The notes beneath the pieces are model-generated. The model saw nothing but the letters and a program-made list of their open reading frames with translations. It was not told the origin of the DNA and searched no databases. From Paralvinella palmiformis (taxonomy: Eukaryota > Annelida > Polychaeta > Terebellida > Alvinellidae): a stretch of DNA of 64,000 nt. Positions 12,395 to 27,734 of the stretch are shown here, piece after piece (the stretch's first letter is position 1; the number at the start of each line of letters is the position of its first letter). Position numbers and translations under genes: made by a program. The stretch lies in contig JAODUP010000131.1 of assembly GCA_025642065.1 (NCBI GenBank), positions 308,501-372,500 of the forward strand, given 5' to 3'.

Positions 12395-13290
12395 AAATAA
12401 ATAAATGCTGCAAAAATATCAGAATGTGTGTAGTCAATAAGAACAATTACAGTATAACTGCTCTGACAAAATTAAAGTCGGGTGATTATAACTGGATTTC
12501 TTGTGGAGTTTACTAAACAATTCAATATTTTTTATTGACTAATTTCTAAAATAAAATTGCTTAACATCAGTAAGAAATGAAGATATTGTACTCTGATGGA
12601 TCGAAGTTATAAAAGGTGATTTGCTGGTTAGTTTTGCCTTCTCATAACCTGTTATCAAGTGAAATTAAAGTCTGTATTCCAAGAGATGGGTTTCAAATTT
12701 TAACATTACTTTCTGCAATTAATAATTATAATTGATATAATTGTATTCAATCATTTCTTGGTTTGTAGCATAATCTATATTCTTGGTTAGTCATAATTCA
12801 ACAGACATATTCTACGGATGTAGATATATATATTGTTTGTAACGATGGCTGCTACTACTAATGTTCAAGTTCACAAAACGTTTTTCGTGATGCATCACCT
12901 ATTACATAATGATGACAGAAATGAATAGATTAAAAATAAAACAGTCAACTATCTCTAAAACAGTGATATTTTGGAATTTGATTAAGATGTGCTCAAATTA
13001 AAAATAGGACAATTAAATGTTACAAAATGAATATAGGAATGAAGAATTACCCAAAAGAATTTGCTTTATATACGAGTTGAATTATTCTTTTATGTGTAAT
13101 TGTCTAGAAAAAATAGTGATAATTACTTACTTCCTGGCACAGATGATAACTTAGTTACATTGCCAAAGGGTTTATTTGGTATATATTGATACTGATGAGC
13201 TTGATCATCTTCTGATGTTGTACTACTAGGCTCTGGGTGGACAAACTGGACGGTTGGAGCTGAAGATTTAGCTTGGTTACGTGCCAATTC
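10777..13290 (-). CDS. CCDC57: CCDC57 exons 20-22, non-coiled C-terminal tail
   Basis: Exon 20 (13290-13131) is Ser/Thr/Gln rich. Exon 21 (12214-11975) contains SIQEIWRMLDEEG, a short helix reminiscent of a conserved C-terminal motif. Exon 22 (11000-10777) contains FQGLIFPGDLSRSRPKSAEA and a strongly basic end (KKSETKK, KIRNYNQKDQ) before TAA at 10779-10777. An AATAAA overlaps the stop codon on the coding strand; further AATAAA-like sequence near 10,560 is the more plausible poly(A) signal. The 730-bp inverted-repeat element 11125-11854 sits in the last intron. The low-complexity tail contrasts with the coiled-coil body. Confidence 0.8.
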
Positions 13291-16200
13291 CTACAGTAGA
13301 GACACACAAGGGACCACGGATTAGCGTATGAAATAGAAATGAACACGGATTAGGTTACCAATATGAACATATGAAGCACAGATAACAGGCTTTATGTTGT
13401 TTTTGTTTTCTTCATACAAACTATATGTATTATTTGCACACCAACCGCCCACCCACTGATGTAGATTGTAACACACGTGTATCCGTTTGGTTTTCAGTAG
13501 TATCTGGTGCAGTGCGCAGAATAATGCCTCCTTGTGATCACGACTTATTTTTAAAAAAACATACACACTCATATTTTGTGCCAATGTCACTTCTACTGTC
13601 AAACTGAATCACATCAATCAGTGGACATGCAACAGACTGGTTAGCAATAAAAACATTTTGTAATGAATAAGTTATTCAAAAGATCTTATGGTGACACCAG
13701 AATCTTAACTTCAAAGATGTAATCTCAAAAAGCATTCTGACAACCAAAGCATCAACTCAATTTAAAAATATTTGTTTTCATAATTTGTCCTCTCTCACTA
13801 TCTCTCCATTTGTGTGTGTGTGTGTTTTTGTATATATATATATGTATACTCCCCACTCTTATCTATATTTGGTACTAATCAATCTCGATACAGTACTAGT
13901 TTGATACACCCAAAGAGTTGTTTATTTGATTTGTTTCTTTATCTTTGTGACTAGTAACACTTATGACATATGGATGAGAGGTGACTCCTTAAGGAAGCAT
14001 ACCACAACTACAGGTGTCAGCCAGATTCAAACCTACAACTTGCAGATTTGTAGCAAATGCTCTATTCGCTGTGCTATCTGAGTGTCCGGACACTTTATTG
14101 GGATTTGATACATAGTAACAGTTAAGTTGATTATCCTTCTACTAACCTGTTTTGTTATTTCATACTGTAGTTGTTCCAGCTGTTGTAATTTATTCTGGAT
14201 CTTCTCATGCAGCAGGTTTCCTGAAGTGGGCTGTCTAGATTTAAATGGTTGCGATGCAGGTTCAACAACAGTGACTTTTGGTATTGATGATATGGATGGG
14301 GGCTGAAGACCTATCAAAATTAATATGCATTCTACATCTACTTCCAGCTCTTGCGGTGACTTCATAAAAAATGGCATACACTAGTAAATAAATCCCACCC
14401 AAATGGTCAAATATAAATATCATATGATAACTTTATGTCACATCTTATCTATGTAAATAAGTATGATTTTACAAACATTTCTGTAAATTCATGACCATTT
14501 GTTAGCCATAAGCTAAAATAAACAACAACATTTTGTAACTATTTCCAATGTACAACTGTAAAATGTTATCAAACCAATTTTTCTTATAACAAACCATTCT
14601 TTTTAAGTTCTGCTCGCAGTCTGTTTCCTAATTCAATAAGTTGCTGTCTTTCTTTTGTTAGCTGCTGGATGTGCTTAGCAGCTGTCCGAAGTTTCTGCTG
14701 TAGCTGGCCAACCACAGCATTTGTGGTGAGGCCATGACCTTGACCCAATTTGGGTTCAAAGGTGAGCACATCGGTGATGGATTCTTCACCTCTCTGGATT
14801 TGTCTGAGGTGTCTGATCTCATCCTCCAGCTGTTGAATCATAAGTTCCTGAAAATATGGTATTAAATTGATATAACATCAACCATCATTCTTGTTGAGTT
14901 GTTTGATATATTATTGACAAATATATTATTAAAACACACAACTGTTTACTTTAAAAAAATACTGATTGACATGATACAGTTTTAGATTTTTGGTCACACT
15001 GCTGCTTCCAAAAGTCCGGTGAGATAGTGTGCTGATGCTAATCATCAGCACTTGTCATACTTAAGACATATGGTCGAGGAGTGAAAATATTGCACAAACA
15101 CAGGTTTCAAGCAGCGACATGGAAGATCAAAGTGCAGTACTCCAACCATTGAGATAATGAAGGACCAATGCTAAAAGTTTAATTCAGCTTCCTTCTGCCT
15201 GAGCCAAATCAGCTGTAAATGGATGCACGCGAGGGAAGGGTTTTGTGTTAAGAAAAGTGCACATTTCATGGGACAAGTAGAGGTGAAGTAATATCAATAT
15301 TTGATAGGAAAATAAAGTAAAATTACATTATCTCTAGTGAAAATTGAATATTGAAGTAATTAGATTGATGTTCTTAATGTAAGATTCACCGACAGTCTTC
15401 CAGAAGTTATTGAATAAATTGTACACAGGATTTTGTTTAGGTTTGTTTATCGACGTTTTTATGCTCATAGGACTCAAATATTGTTAAGAGCCTGTGACTT
15501 AAAGGATCTTGTGTTTATCAATTTAAATTTATTATCAATGTTACCTGTGCTCCAAAGTTAACAGTTGGACGTTCTTCTGCCAAAGAGACCTTCATCTTGG
15601 AAAGCTGTAAAAATATATCAAAATTAACAAAAAATTACATTATTGTGTCTGTCGGTCTAGAAAATGAGTCATTGAACAAGCATGATCTTATTATTAATAC
15701 AGAATCAATGTAAACATCCTTCTAGTCATAGTTATCTGATGATAAAACTATGGATTGGCTCAAATGATGAATATGAACACATCAAATCTTTACATTATTT
15801 TAAAGATGTGATTAAGAAAACATGTGTTATATGTTATAAATAGTTAGCACAGAAATACAAATGATAAAAATAATATTTAGCTATATAAATCTACTTTGTC
15901 TTCTATTTACAAATAAAATCTGAAACATGTAAACAGGTATAGACATATGTATTTATTGGCGTGTGTGTGTGTGTGTGTGCGTGCATGTGCGTGCGTGCGT
16001 GCATGTGTGTGTGGAGTATTTATTTATTTAAAATAATTTGTTATGAAAATCTCTTCAGTATAAGTGTTCTTCTCCTAACATTTTATTTTTAAATATTGTA
16101 CTAATTTAGTTTGCTGAAATTGTATAATTCTCTTATTTGGAATAATCCTTGATATGTTTGACTTTAAATATATATAAATATGTATAGCATATTGGGCTAT

Positions 16201-17871
16201 ATTTATTATGATACCTGATTCCTCAATTGAGTCATCTCTAGATTTTGTTCGATGTTTGCCTTGTGATATTCATCAGCTTCTTTCCTTGCCTCGGCCAGTT
16301 GGAGTTCTAGCTCACTTATACGTGCCTTTAGACCCGAAGTCTCAGCCTCATAGCGACGTGTCTGTGCACTTACTTCATACTCCAGCTGCTGCACTCTGGC
16401 CTGCATCACCCGAGGCTAATCATGGAATGCAAACAAATAATTTATAAAAGAGATATGATCGTTCAGTTGGTATATCTGTTAGAAATGTGTAAAAGATGGC
16501 TTAGTGTGGAAAAACCTTGAAATATCTAAAAACAGGTAAAAGAGATATTTATGAGGAATAAATATCTACCACGTTAGAAGATAATCTGGGAAAGCAAATT
16601 AATGGAAAGGATGGTTTTACTACAATAATAAAAAATTAGCATCACATCCAACAATTATGTAGATCTCATATTATATTACCCATGTGGCAATTGGTGGATG
16701 GACATGGATGTCAACAGTTTGGTAGATATTTTCCAATTGACTGAAGATCATATTAAATAAAACCATGATGACAACAATAACAACAACAACTACTACTACT
16801 ACTACTACTACTAGTCTACTACTACTACTAATAATAATATTAGTCTTAAATAAACTTCTCATATCACTTAAATTATACCAAATACAGTAAACTGTTCTTT
16901 TATACTATAACATACGACTACATATGACCTATTCAGGTCAGTGACATTTAAATTGAAATAGCAGACAACCAAAAAACAATAACAAAGTTTCCACAGAATA
17001 AAACAATTTACCTGTTTAGTTGTTTGTTCTAGGGCTGCTTCTAAATGTTGTAATCTGGTTTGTTGTTTCCTTAACTGAGTTGTTAGTTCAACTTTATCAC
17101 TTCTTAATGAGCCTACAAGTCCAATAGTGAATGGTAGTATCAGCGGTACATAAACATACACAAGAAGTAAAGAGAAGACTTGGATATACGCTGCCCTTGT
17201 TTACTGTTTTGACTGTAGGTTAGAGGACACAGAAATCACAGATGAACATGAGTAAGAAACAGTTGGATGGAGGGGGGGGTCATCAAATTGATCTACATAT
17301 ATATCAATAACAAATTATTCATCATTAACCAGACAGACTGAATCTAAACAGGGTAATCTATCCTTTGTATTTAACTCCCAACTGTACACACTTCCACACA
17401 TATAGATTTCAACACATATATACTTTAAGGATAGATCTAATCTAAACAAGTTACATCACTGCCATCACTTCAAACACAGACATGAAGTGTGCTTTGGCCA
17501 TTACTGCAGTCCCTTTCAAGGCTATCACTGTTGTAGAATGCAATAAATAAATTAAAAAGCCAAGTCCATGTGCTAATTGTCTACTGTTTACCAGATATCA
17601 ATGCACTTGATTGCTGGTGCTCACATAGTTCAGGATATCCACAGGATTGAAAAAATCAAATTCCCTGTATTTTCAGTCTTATTGTGTGAAAAAAATTGCA
17701 TGTTGAACAGACATTTAAAAAAATGAATTGAGAAATTTTGAATTGGAATTGAGAAATTTTGAAGTTTCCTACAAAAAATTAAATCCAAAAATTAATTTAC
17801 CATTTTTACAATGTTAACACTTACATGTGGTGTTACCAATATACTGGAACCATAATGATCCAGCTTTGGTT

Positions 17872-17907
<36 letters not shown>

Positions 17908-20900
17908 AATATGCACACTGACTGTGGCACCGTACATGTGCATTTAACCAATTAAAATGGTCTGGATACCTTGGGCTCCACCTGCAACATGGTGACACCA
18001 CCACATACCATGCCTGTAATCTATATAGAGATATTGCTATTTAGGAATTTACCCCCATTCAATGTTTAGAACAGGCAAAATTAAATTAAACCGGCAAATT
18101 AATTTACCATTTAATGTTTTAATTCAGAAAAATTTCTTCCATGATAATCCTACTTCGAATATAAACTACTCGGAGTATGTATTCCAAGTAGGTACTCGGA
18201 GTATGTACTCATGGTAAAAAATATTAGGCAAAAAAAGAGCTGGAATTGGAATTGATAAATTTGAGGTGGAATTGACCAAATGGAATTGAGTGGAATTGAC
18301 AAAATGGAATTGACCCCATTTCTGATGCTGAATGAACTTTATTTTATCCCTGTGTTTTCTCTGCAGGAAAAAATGTCAAGTAATTTTTCCTGTGCTGTGG
18401 GTACGGTGTAGTTGACTTTGGTTTATTTGTTTTATACATCAGGTTTTCATTTGTTTATTGCATATGGCAAGTTCCTTGAATGTTTTCTTTCTAACTGAAT
18501 CATGCTTCACTTTATCATTACATATGCTACTGTACAGAATGTCTACAAAGGTTTAATATATTGCATAAATTGCTATAAATGATAGCAAGTTCAGTGATCA
18601 ACAAGCACCAAGTAGCCTTCACAAGATGACAATGTGTATTCTGTTTGTTGAAGGGACAGTCATTTAAAAGGTGGCAGTGTGTACCAATTGGCATGGGTTA
18701 AGGGATTTTGTTTAGTTGGCTTCAGTTGATTTTGGTGGTTTATTCTCTTCAATGACTCGGATGTATGAGAGGTGGCAAATTAAACACTCCACAAACAACT
18801 AAAGAATGTTTTTAAATCACATTTAGTTTTCACAGAAATGGCAAAGTTTAATCAGAATACTACTTTCATCTCTATACTGCATAAAGCAATAGTTGAAGGA
18901 TTTAGAGAATAAGATTTTCAAGAGAAAAACCTCAGATAGTCCATCTTAAATTAGTTTTAAAACCTATTATCACTTACCAATAGTATTATTAAGATCTTCA
19001 ATATGTGACTTAATAAACACATTATCACCAGCTGTTTCCATGGCTTTTGCCTGTACTTCATTGTTGACCTTTAACCCCACACTGTCGTCTTTTAACTGCT
19101 GCTCCATCTTCCGGTATTTGGCTTTGACTTTATGCAGTTCCTCCTCCAGATTTTTCACATACTCTGGATCAGGCAACAAAACAGAAATAGCTGAATCCCG
19201 AAAAAGGCTTTAAACATATATTATATATTGAAATCCAGGTTTCGTGGTCGTGGATCATTTGTAGTCATTGCCTGCTTCTACAGAATAGATATATTACAGA
19301 TCCAGTCATCCATCCATACAATAGAATGATAATAAATTGCTATTTAAGTACACAGACGATTCAAATTAGCTAACTTACCATTAGCCACCAACTTGCTACC
19401 TCCTCCTGTCCCATTAGATGTCAACTTTTCTGGTAATGTATCTCCCAGCTGTTCCATCTCCTCACGCATCTGTCTTATTACCTGTCGTAAATGTTCATTT
19501 TGCTCTTCCAGCATGGTCATATGTTCTGATTCAGATTCAGCACGTTTCTGCCATTTTGTCAACTAAAATATCAATTTAACATCTTGTTTAAAAGAAAACC
19601 CGGTGATAAGTTCTTTCAGTCAAGAAAAGGCAAAGCAAAAATATGACCTGACTAATTTCCATACCCTCTTGTACTGAACTTGTTCTATTTATGATACATG
19701 GGTAGAGTTTGGAACTATTTACCAATGGTTATGGTCATGCTGATTAGGAGGTCGGAGGTTTGAATCCCGGCCATGGCACTATAGTAGGAGTTTTTCATCC
19801 AACCAGGCAACAGGCAAGGTTGTCTCCACTGAATATGCCATATATTGTAAATTTATTTAGAAACAGTTTCCGTGATGAAGCTGTAAATTACAGACCATAC
19901 GCGTCTCCCTCATTTGAGGTTTATCAGGCAAGTAAAATAATTGCCATTTCACCCATTATTATTATTATTATTATTATTATTGGATGAGAGTTTTGAAACA
20001 TAATCCCCAACCATACAGTTCAATCATATTACTACCTTTATCATAGGTTTGATTCATTCAGAATTAAATAATTAGCGGGAGCTAATGGGAAAAATTCAGG
20101 AAGAAAATTCATATTCAAGAACCGTTGTTCCATACTTGTATAGGATGGGAGCAACCATAAAAAGGTCAAAGGCAGCTAACCTCCTTTGCAAGATTCTATG
20201 AATTTGAGGCATCTTATTGGTAACTCTGTATAAGTGCCATGGGGAACAGCAATCATTTTGTCAACAGAATTCTATAAATATTATCACTTCTATTAGAAAT
20301 GAATTAAAGAATGATTTAACTATACGGATACACAAAAGTATGGGTTCTCGCAGAAACAGTTCTACATATTAAATATGAGAAGATCGAAAAAGGCATATTT
20401 TTATAGCAAAGCAATTCTTTGGTGGCAATACCTTTTTAAAAAGATTCTAAAACCAATTACTGTATATTCTCGTGTATAGGCCACACTCGTGTATAAGACG
20501 CACCAGGTTTTAGGACCAATGAACCCCCCTAGAGTCGAACCTGTGTATAAGACACACTAAAATCTGCAAATTTATTCAAACCCCCAAAAGAGCACTTCTT
20601 GAACGATTTGGTAATAACTCCGGGGTCGATTTAATCCCAGGCCGTTTTTATCCACTGTGTGATGATAGGTAACAATGGCCACTTCAGGTTGTCTGTTGCT
20701 GTATGTTCATTTCCATAATGCTGTTTGAAGTAGTTTATTAGTAGTTCCCATGTGCCACCTTTGGAAGTAATTAACACATTGTTTGCTGTAATCGTTTTCC
20801 TTTGATGTGGCTTCTATTGTCATTCTTTGCGTGGCCTCATTTGACCATTTCATTCAATTACACTCGCTCACACATTTCGATAGTAATGACACGTCTTAGA

Positions 20901-23900
20901 TAAACCAAAAATAAAATCTGCCTCTAATAGTTTATGAAGGTGGTTGAAGGATCAGGTGGTTGTACTTTACTGGATTCCTGTGCTTTCTGGATTCCTGTGC
21001 ATCAAACAGATTAATTGCAATCAGGATCATTTGACACCTCTAGATAATAAAATATCCATTTTAGTGATGATTATATCTTAGACTTCGAACGTGCAACAAC
21101 TCAACATGAAATTGTCCACTAAATTGTTAAACATACAGTGACTGAGACTTGTTAGTGTGGTAGATAGTCGGGTTGGATAATATTAGCAACCTATGTAGGA
21201 ATTATAATCATTGTGTAGTTATTTCTGTAGTCACGCCTCCGCAATGGATGAATAAACAGTAACGTGTTGTTATAAAAACAGCATACACATGATACATGTG
21301 ATCAATCTGAACACCTAAAGATATTATCGCCTGTCAAGCCGGCAACCTTGGAGGCCTGTGAACTTTACACTTTGTGGTCACGTCACTAATTAGAGCATCA
21401 GATTAAATAATCATGGCGGTTATTTGTTTTTTGTTCATATATTTATTATTTATGTTGAAAAACAATATTATTGTATTTCCCCCTAAATGATGCCAAATAT
21501 TATCTTCCCTTTTAGTCTGACCCGCGTATAAGACACGCTTGCTTTTGATGGCGATTTCATGGTATCAAAAGTGTGGCCTATACACGAGTATATACAGTAC
21601 TTTTATAGGCATTATTAGCACTCTGTCATTTATATGATGCAATTTATGCATAAAAAATGTCTTAATAAATTTGTGCTTACACGAATCACTTTGAGCTGGC
21701 CACCATATGACTAATTAATTTTGCAGCAGACTATGTATGCATGCTAAGTGTTAGCATGCAGAAGGTAGTGATGTTACATACATAACTGAGCAAAACTATA
21801 CCAAAATGCACATATGTTCATGAAGTCAGTACACAACTCTACCAGCAGAACTTGCCAAATGAAAATGGATAGAACTGAATATTCATGAGGATGCCTTATA
21901 TGGCACCTGATTGCTGCTTGGGATATGAATTTCTGCCTATACATAATTAAAATATCCACATATTGCAATGTGTTTAGCATTTAATAAAGTTATACTTTAA
22001 TAAAAATGGCTAGCACTAATCTTATCTATATTTTTAATAAGGAACTGTATATTTTGGAGCAGGATGAAAACTTACAAGGAATTGCTTTGAGTTAAAAGAT
22101 TTTGTACATGCTTCTTTAAGACAGGTTGTCTCTTACAGTAGGTAGTTATGGGAATGAGTTTAAATGTATTAAAAAAATTAAATGTGAAAACAAAACAAAG
22201 CCAAACTGCCATGTATCAGTTGATAAGAAAATAAGTTGCCGACTCACATTAACATTTCTGTCAATGCCTATGCCATGCTGTTTAAGTGTTGCCAAAGAAA
22301 AATCTCTCTCCTCAGTAAGCAACTCTAGGACATTCTGTCTGTGATCTAGTTCACGTTGCTTCTCCTTCAGCTTGGATAAGGCCTATCAAAATAAAATTGA
22401 AAAAAGAACAGAAATAAAAACACTGCATATAAACAAAGGCTTCACACAACCACACTTTACAACCAAAATAAATCTTGGCGTGGAATTTTGACATGACGGA
22501 TTAAGATATAAGGGTAGCATTGTTTTAAGGCCATTTTGTAATAAACGGGCTGAGCAACCAACGAAGATAAGAGTTGATAGTTGAAATACCTTTCAACATA
22601 GTCTTGTTACGGTTTATACCGAGGTACTAGAAGTTTGTGGCCAACAACAATGCTGGTTAGGCCATGGAAATGTCAAAATCTAGTTAAAAATGTACTTCCA
22701 GTAGTACTTTGTATGCATTCAGACTCACCTGAGGAAGCCACTGATTACATCACTGAATTCTTAACCCCAGGTAGAATGTATATTTGGAGACGGAACACAA
22801 CCCAAAACAAATCTAATTTTGTGTCATTGATAAAGTCTGCAATATACTTTTAACTAAATTAATTAAAAACCAAATTTATAAGGGTGGATTTATGTTATGT
22901 ATGTATCCACACCATACATGTTTTAAAGGGCATATAATATTATTCATTTAGCCTCTTAGCTGTTGCACTGAGAACAAAACATTTATCCTTCTCAGAACTA
23001 TGTGCAGGATTATACAAAAACCTAAGTTAAATTTCCCAATATTATTTTTTAAGAAACACACACACACATTCAGTTGATCGGATATCCCAAGATCCAGTGA
23101 CTCACTTCTTCTCGAGCCTGTGTCAACTTTTTAATGAGATTCTCAGCTTTCTCATACTGTTCTCTCTCCACAGATTCGTAACGTCTCTGCCAGTCAAGAT
23201 CAAGTTGTGTCTTAGCTCTCTGTAAATCTTCTTCTCTCTGCAAGGCCTCAGCCAGCTCATGTTTGTATCTGTAATGATTGAATTGAAGTGTCACCATGGG
23301 AACATCTTGAAATTATGAAAAAAAGGTCATTAAAATTGTGTGATAATTAAAAAGCTATAAACTCTAAATATTTCGAAGGAAACACCTCAGAATATAAATC
23401 TGACAAGGATCTCAGGGTGTTCTTAAAGTTAGAATTGACTTTATGGGCAAATATCCATTTTTTTTCTAGTAAACAAAGTTGATCCAAGAGAACAACTGAA
23501 CCACCAGCCAATAAAAGTTATTATAGTATAATTTAATGTTAACTGCTTGTTGACCTTAGAAATCAGTCTGACTAGTTTCCTTTTCATGTCTACTAGTCAT
23601 AGATGAGGGAATGGGAAAACACAAATCAGAGTTTCTGAAATATGTGCTTAAATTAAATAAATTTTAGTCATTTGTCATACTTTTAACCAAATGATTTTAG
23701 ATTATTATGTTTGAGGATTAGGTTTAACTATTTCTAGCTGTAAATAAAATAATTAATTGCTAGATTTTCCGGGCTGACCTTTCTATGTCCAGTTTCCGTT
23801 CACCGAGTTCAATTTTATCTTGTCCAACTTGTTCTCTAAGTGCTTCAAGTTCAACATCTCTGTGTACATTACTCTTTGATATCTCTGACACATGTAGCTC

Positions 23901-26900
23901 CCACCGTGACCTAACTTCATCAAGTTCTGTTGTTAATCTAAAAGACAATATATATAGAATAGTTGTTTAGTCTGGATAGAAATGGGACATATGGCTGAGG
24001 GCTGACTCTCTATGGGGAACAAATCCCACAAACACTGTATTAAAATGTTAAAAAAATTCTGCAGGTATGATTTTCTCTTTAAACTGACTTGTCTTAAGAT
24101 TTGGCACCACGAACTGATTGACTAAATCAGCCAATGAATTGAATAATTACTGTGGTAAGCAGCAAATTAATAGATCAAAGCATATAAAAACAAATTAATT
24201 TAAATTCAAGGAAAACAGGTATTTTTGTAATTACATATTTCTTTGATATATTATCTAGTTCTGAGTTTCTGCTAACAGGGTAGAAATATGTACCCAAAAA
24301 TACTGCAAAAGCACAAATACTGTACATCAGTTTAATTTTGTGACAGGAAAAATGGCAAATTTGTCATTTTGCACATATTGGCAACAGGAAAAATTGGCAA
24401 ATTTTGGTCTGAGAGAAAAGTAGATTTTTTGGTTTATTTTACGGGCCATTTAGGGAAAACCAGATTTCAAAGCACACCATTATTCACCAGCAACAAACCA
24501 TTCAAAGACGTTCTCGCATTCAAATTCAATGTCTGGTACAGTGATCAAGTCGGTGACCCCTTGACAATCAATTGCAACATTGTCAACACTCAACTCAACC
24601 TCAAGATCTCTATGCTCATACCTCTAGATGCAGGTTGATTGCTTCGTGTATTGATTTCGCGGCTCGACAAAGTGATGTTCTCAAACACGGCCGAGAAGAA
24701 CCTGGCCTATTGACCATTATTATGAGTGCTCCTGATGAGAACAATATCAGGAACAAATGATTTCACAATGAGTGATTGTTTTATTATAAACTACAATGTG
24801 AACCAATTATTAATGGTTCCTATTATGTATGTAGGTAGAGGAATCTATTACACTTACATACAGTACCTGTTGGTATTGTTGATTGTGTTGGTATGAATGA
24901 ATACTTGTCCATGCTATGTCAGTTGCATAAACCAAATATATGTTGTATTGTGTTTAAAGTGTACTGATGTGAATGTTTTGATTACTAATATTGTATTAAT
25001 CTTTGAAATATCAAGTTCCCTTTTAATGGTACTCAAGATTTAAGTGATTTAGAATTATAAAAAAGGGGTTGACCAAATACCTCCTTTAAAATATTGGCAA
25101 GAAGTACAGAAATGAGGTAAGTTCACTGACAATAATGTTTATGAAAATATTTAGTTTGCTTTATATGTGGCAGAAATTACTCATACATTGCTGTTATGTT
25201 TGTTCTGAAGTGATAATTTAATGCAAAAGCCTGAAAGTAAAAAATTAAATCTTAAAAATAAGAACTTTTTGTTTCAAATAAATTATATAAATATTTTTAA
25301 ATTGTTGATCCTTGTAAGAACAGCTGTGTAATTTCTAGGATGGTTTTACTGCCTGTTTTCAGGTAATCTCAGTACACTGGAAACTCAATTAAAAATGCTT
25401 TGAAACAGATGTGGAAAACCACTTCACTCCCATCCTTAAGTATTTCATATTAATTTTATATAAATTTCAAAAAATGGTAAAAAATACAATGAAATCCACC
25501 TTCATTAGGATTTTAAGAGCCCTTGCTGCCAAATTAGCATCAAACAGTTAGTTTCACTTCTTCGGTTAATTGCCAATTAAGCACAGATAAGATTAAATAA
25601 ATTGAAATTATCGTTAGTCATAATGTAAACAAACCTACTTTATATCATGATTTTTTTTTAATACACATCTGCAATGTCCCCAAAACAGGGTTGTCAATTT
25701 GAAATGGCCACAAAAAAATGCAGCATCTTCATCAATTTGCCAATTATGGTGATATCAAAAGGATTTGAGTGTTGTTAATATTTCAAATGAAAAGTAGCAA
25801 TCAATAGAAATGGAAAAAAATGAGAATTGAATCAATTTATTCCTGGGAAAGCAGGAACACTATCTATGCGTATGACCATCTGTAATAAATAAATTCTAAT
25901 GAAAAGCCTAAGCCAAAAGAAATTAAACATACACACACACACACACAAACACACACACACCAATGAGAATATGTTACAAGGAGAAATATGTACATCTTTT
26001 AAAACGAAATTGTAAATTAAATATTATTTAAAAAATGTAAATAGGAGCACCAGTATAGCACATTTTCTCTAAATATTTTATTATAAAGTTACAAATCAGA
26101 TAATTTGACATGATAATGGTGTATGGCTCACTTCTCCACAATTGTATCCTTTTCTTTTTTAGCATCCTGTACTTTCCATTCTGCCTGACGATGTTTAAGC
26201 TGTAAATCCTCCAATTGTGTCTGTAAGCTTCTAACTTGTTCCTGTAGATGGCGTTCTCGTTCCTGAGAGTTTTGATGTAGCTTTGTTATGGTAGCTTCTC
26301 GTTCTTTTATCTGCCTATCAAACTCAGCATATCTAACACAAGACATAAAATTCTGATCATAATGTAATCTGAAAATCAACCACTTTAATGGAAACAGTTG
26401 ATAATGGTGAGAATATTATCAGTCTTAACACAACCAATTACTAAATTTAAGTAAAATAGATATAACTGGATAATATGTATATAACTCCAGTACTGGTGAA
26501 TATCAACTCTTATATTTTAATAAATGTTGACACCAAAATAACCAATATAATTATGTTTATCATTAAAAAATGTCACAATCATCACAGTTATTTAGGACAT
26601 TAAATTCTGGTTTATTACTTATAACATCTACACCAAATCATTTTATCACAATTTTAGTATTGTGCTGTACTAATGATAAATCTATATATTTTTGGCCATC
26701 ACTTCACAATTAAAATACCAAATAACATGCCTAATGAAAATATGAATATACATTTTAAAACATCAACATATAACATAGTACAATATTTTGAGCAAACATT
26801 TTGTCAACAAAATGTGATTAAAGATAACTTACATGATTTGAATGGTTTGATATTTGCCATAAATTTTACAAGTTCCCAATTATAACAGCACAAGAGCATT

Positions 26901-27698
26901 AACTACTTTGACACCTTGCCTTATCTTGAGCAGTATGTAGAACACTATGCATGTCACCAAAATGTTACAATGGTTAAAAATTAATTATTATACTTCTGAT
27001 TCGAGATTTCGATTAACTGTAGTTTTTCACATTCAAGTAAACAATAATTTATGCCTAAAACTACTGTTCACTAAAACGTTATAAGTAACTAGTTAAGTTA
27101 TACAACTTTTAAAGCGACTACAACCTGATAAAAATGAATCAAAATATAATTTTTGACTTTAAATCACAAATAGGTGAGTCAGGCTTAGTTTATCCTTATA
27201 TTTTGGAAGATTTTGTTGCAATATATTTATGATTATTTTCTACTAAGATTATAGCAAAGTTGTAAATAGTTACAATCACAATATTTTTTTTTTCAACTAC
27301 TAATTTTATGTCCACACGCATCACTAAGTAAACTTACTTTCTTTGATAGTCTTGATCAGCTTTCTTCAAAGCAGTCTCCAAATGACGAATTTTATTTTCA
27401 AATTCAGAAGTTCTATAAAAGTAAGTAGAATCTATTTTTAAATGTGTCAATCAAGAAGTAAAAACATTCATTGAAAGCATACATTAATAATACCAACTTT
27501 AACAATATCTACTTAGGTATTAAACTTTACACTTCCCTCACGTCGTATTTTTTTAATTAATATAATCAAAACAAATATATTTATCTTATTATTATTATTA
27601 TATAGCTTCATTAATATTAAGTGGCTACTTCAGGTGTTTTTTTTTTCTACTGATGAATTCCCAACTGGATGTTCTGCATAAAGAACTGATGGAATGTA

Positions 27699-27734
<36 letters not shown>

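Noticed and set aside
24369..24760. ORFs of 89 and 62 codons on the plus strand within a CCDC57 intron
   Set aside because: No splice partners, domain or repeat identity found; overlapping frames and length are compatible with chance.
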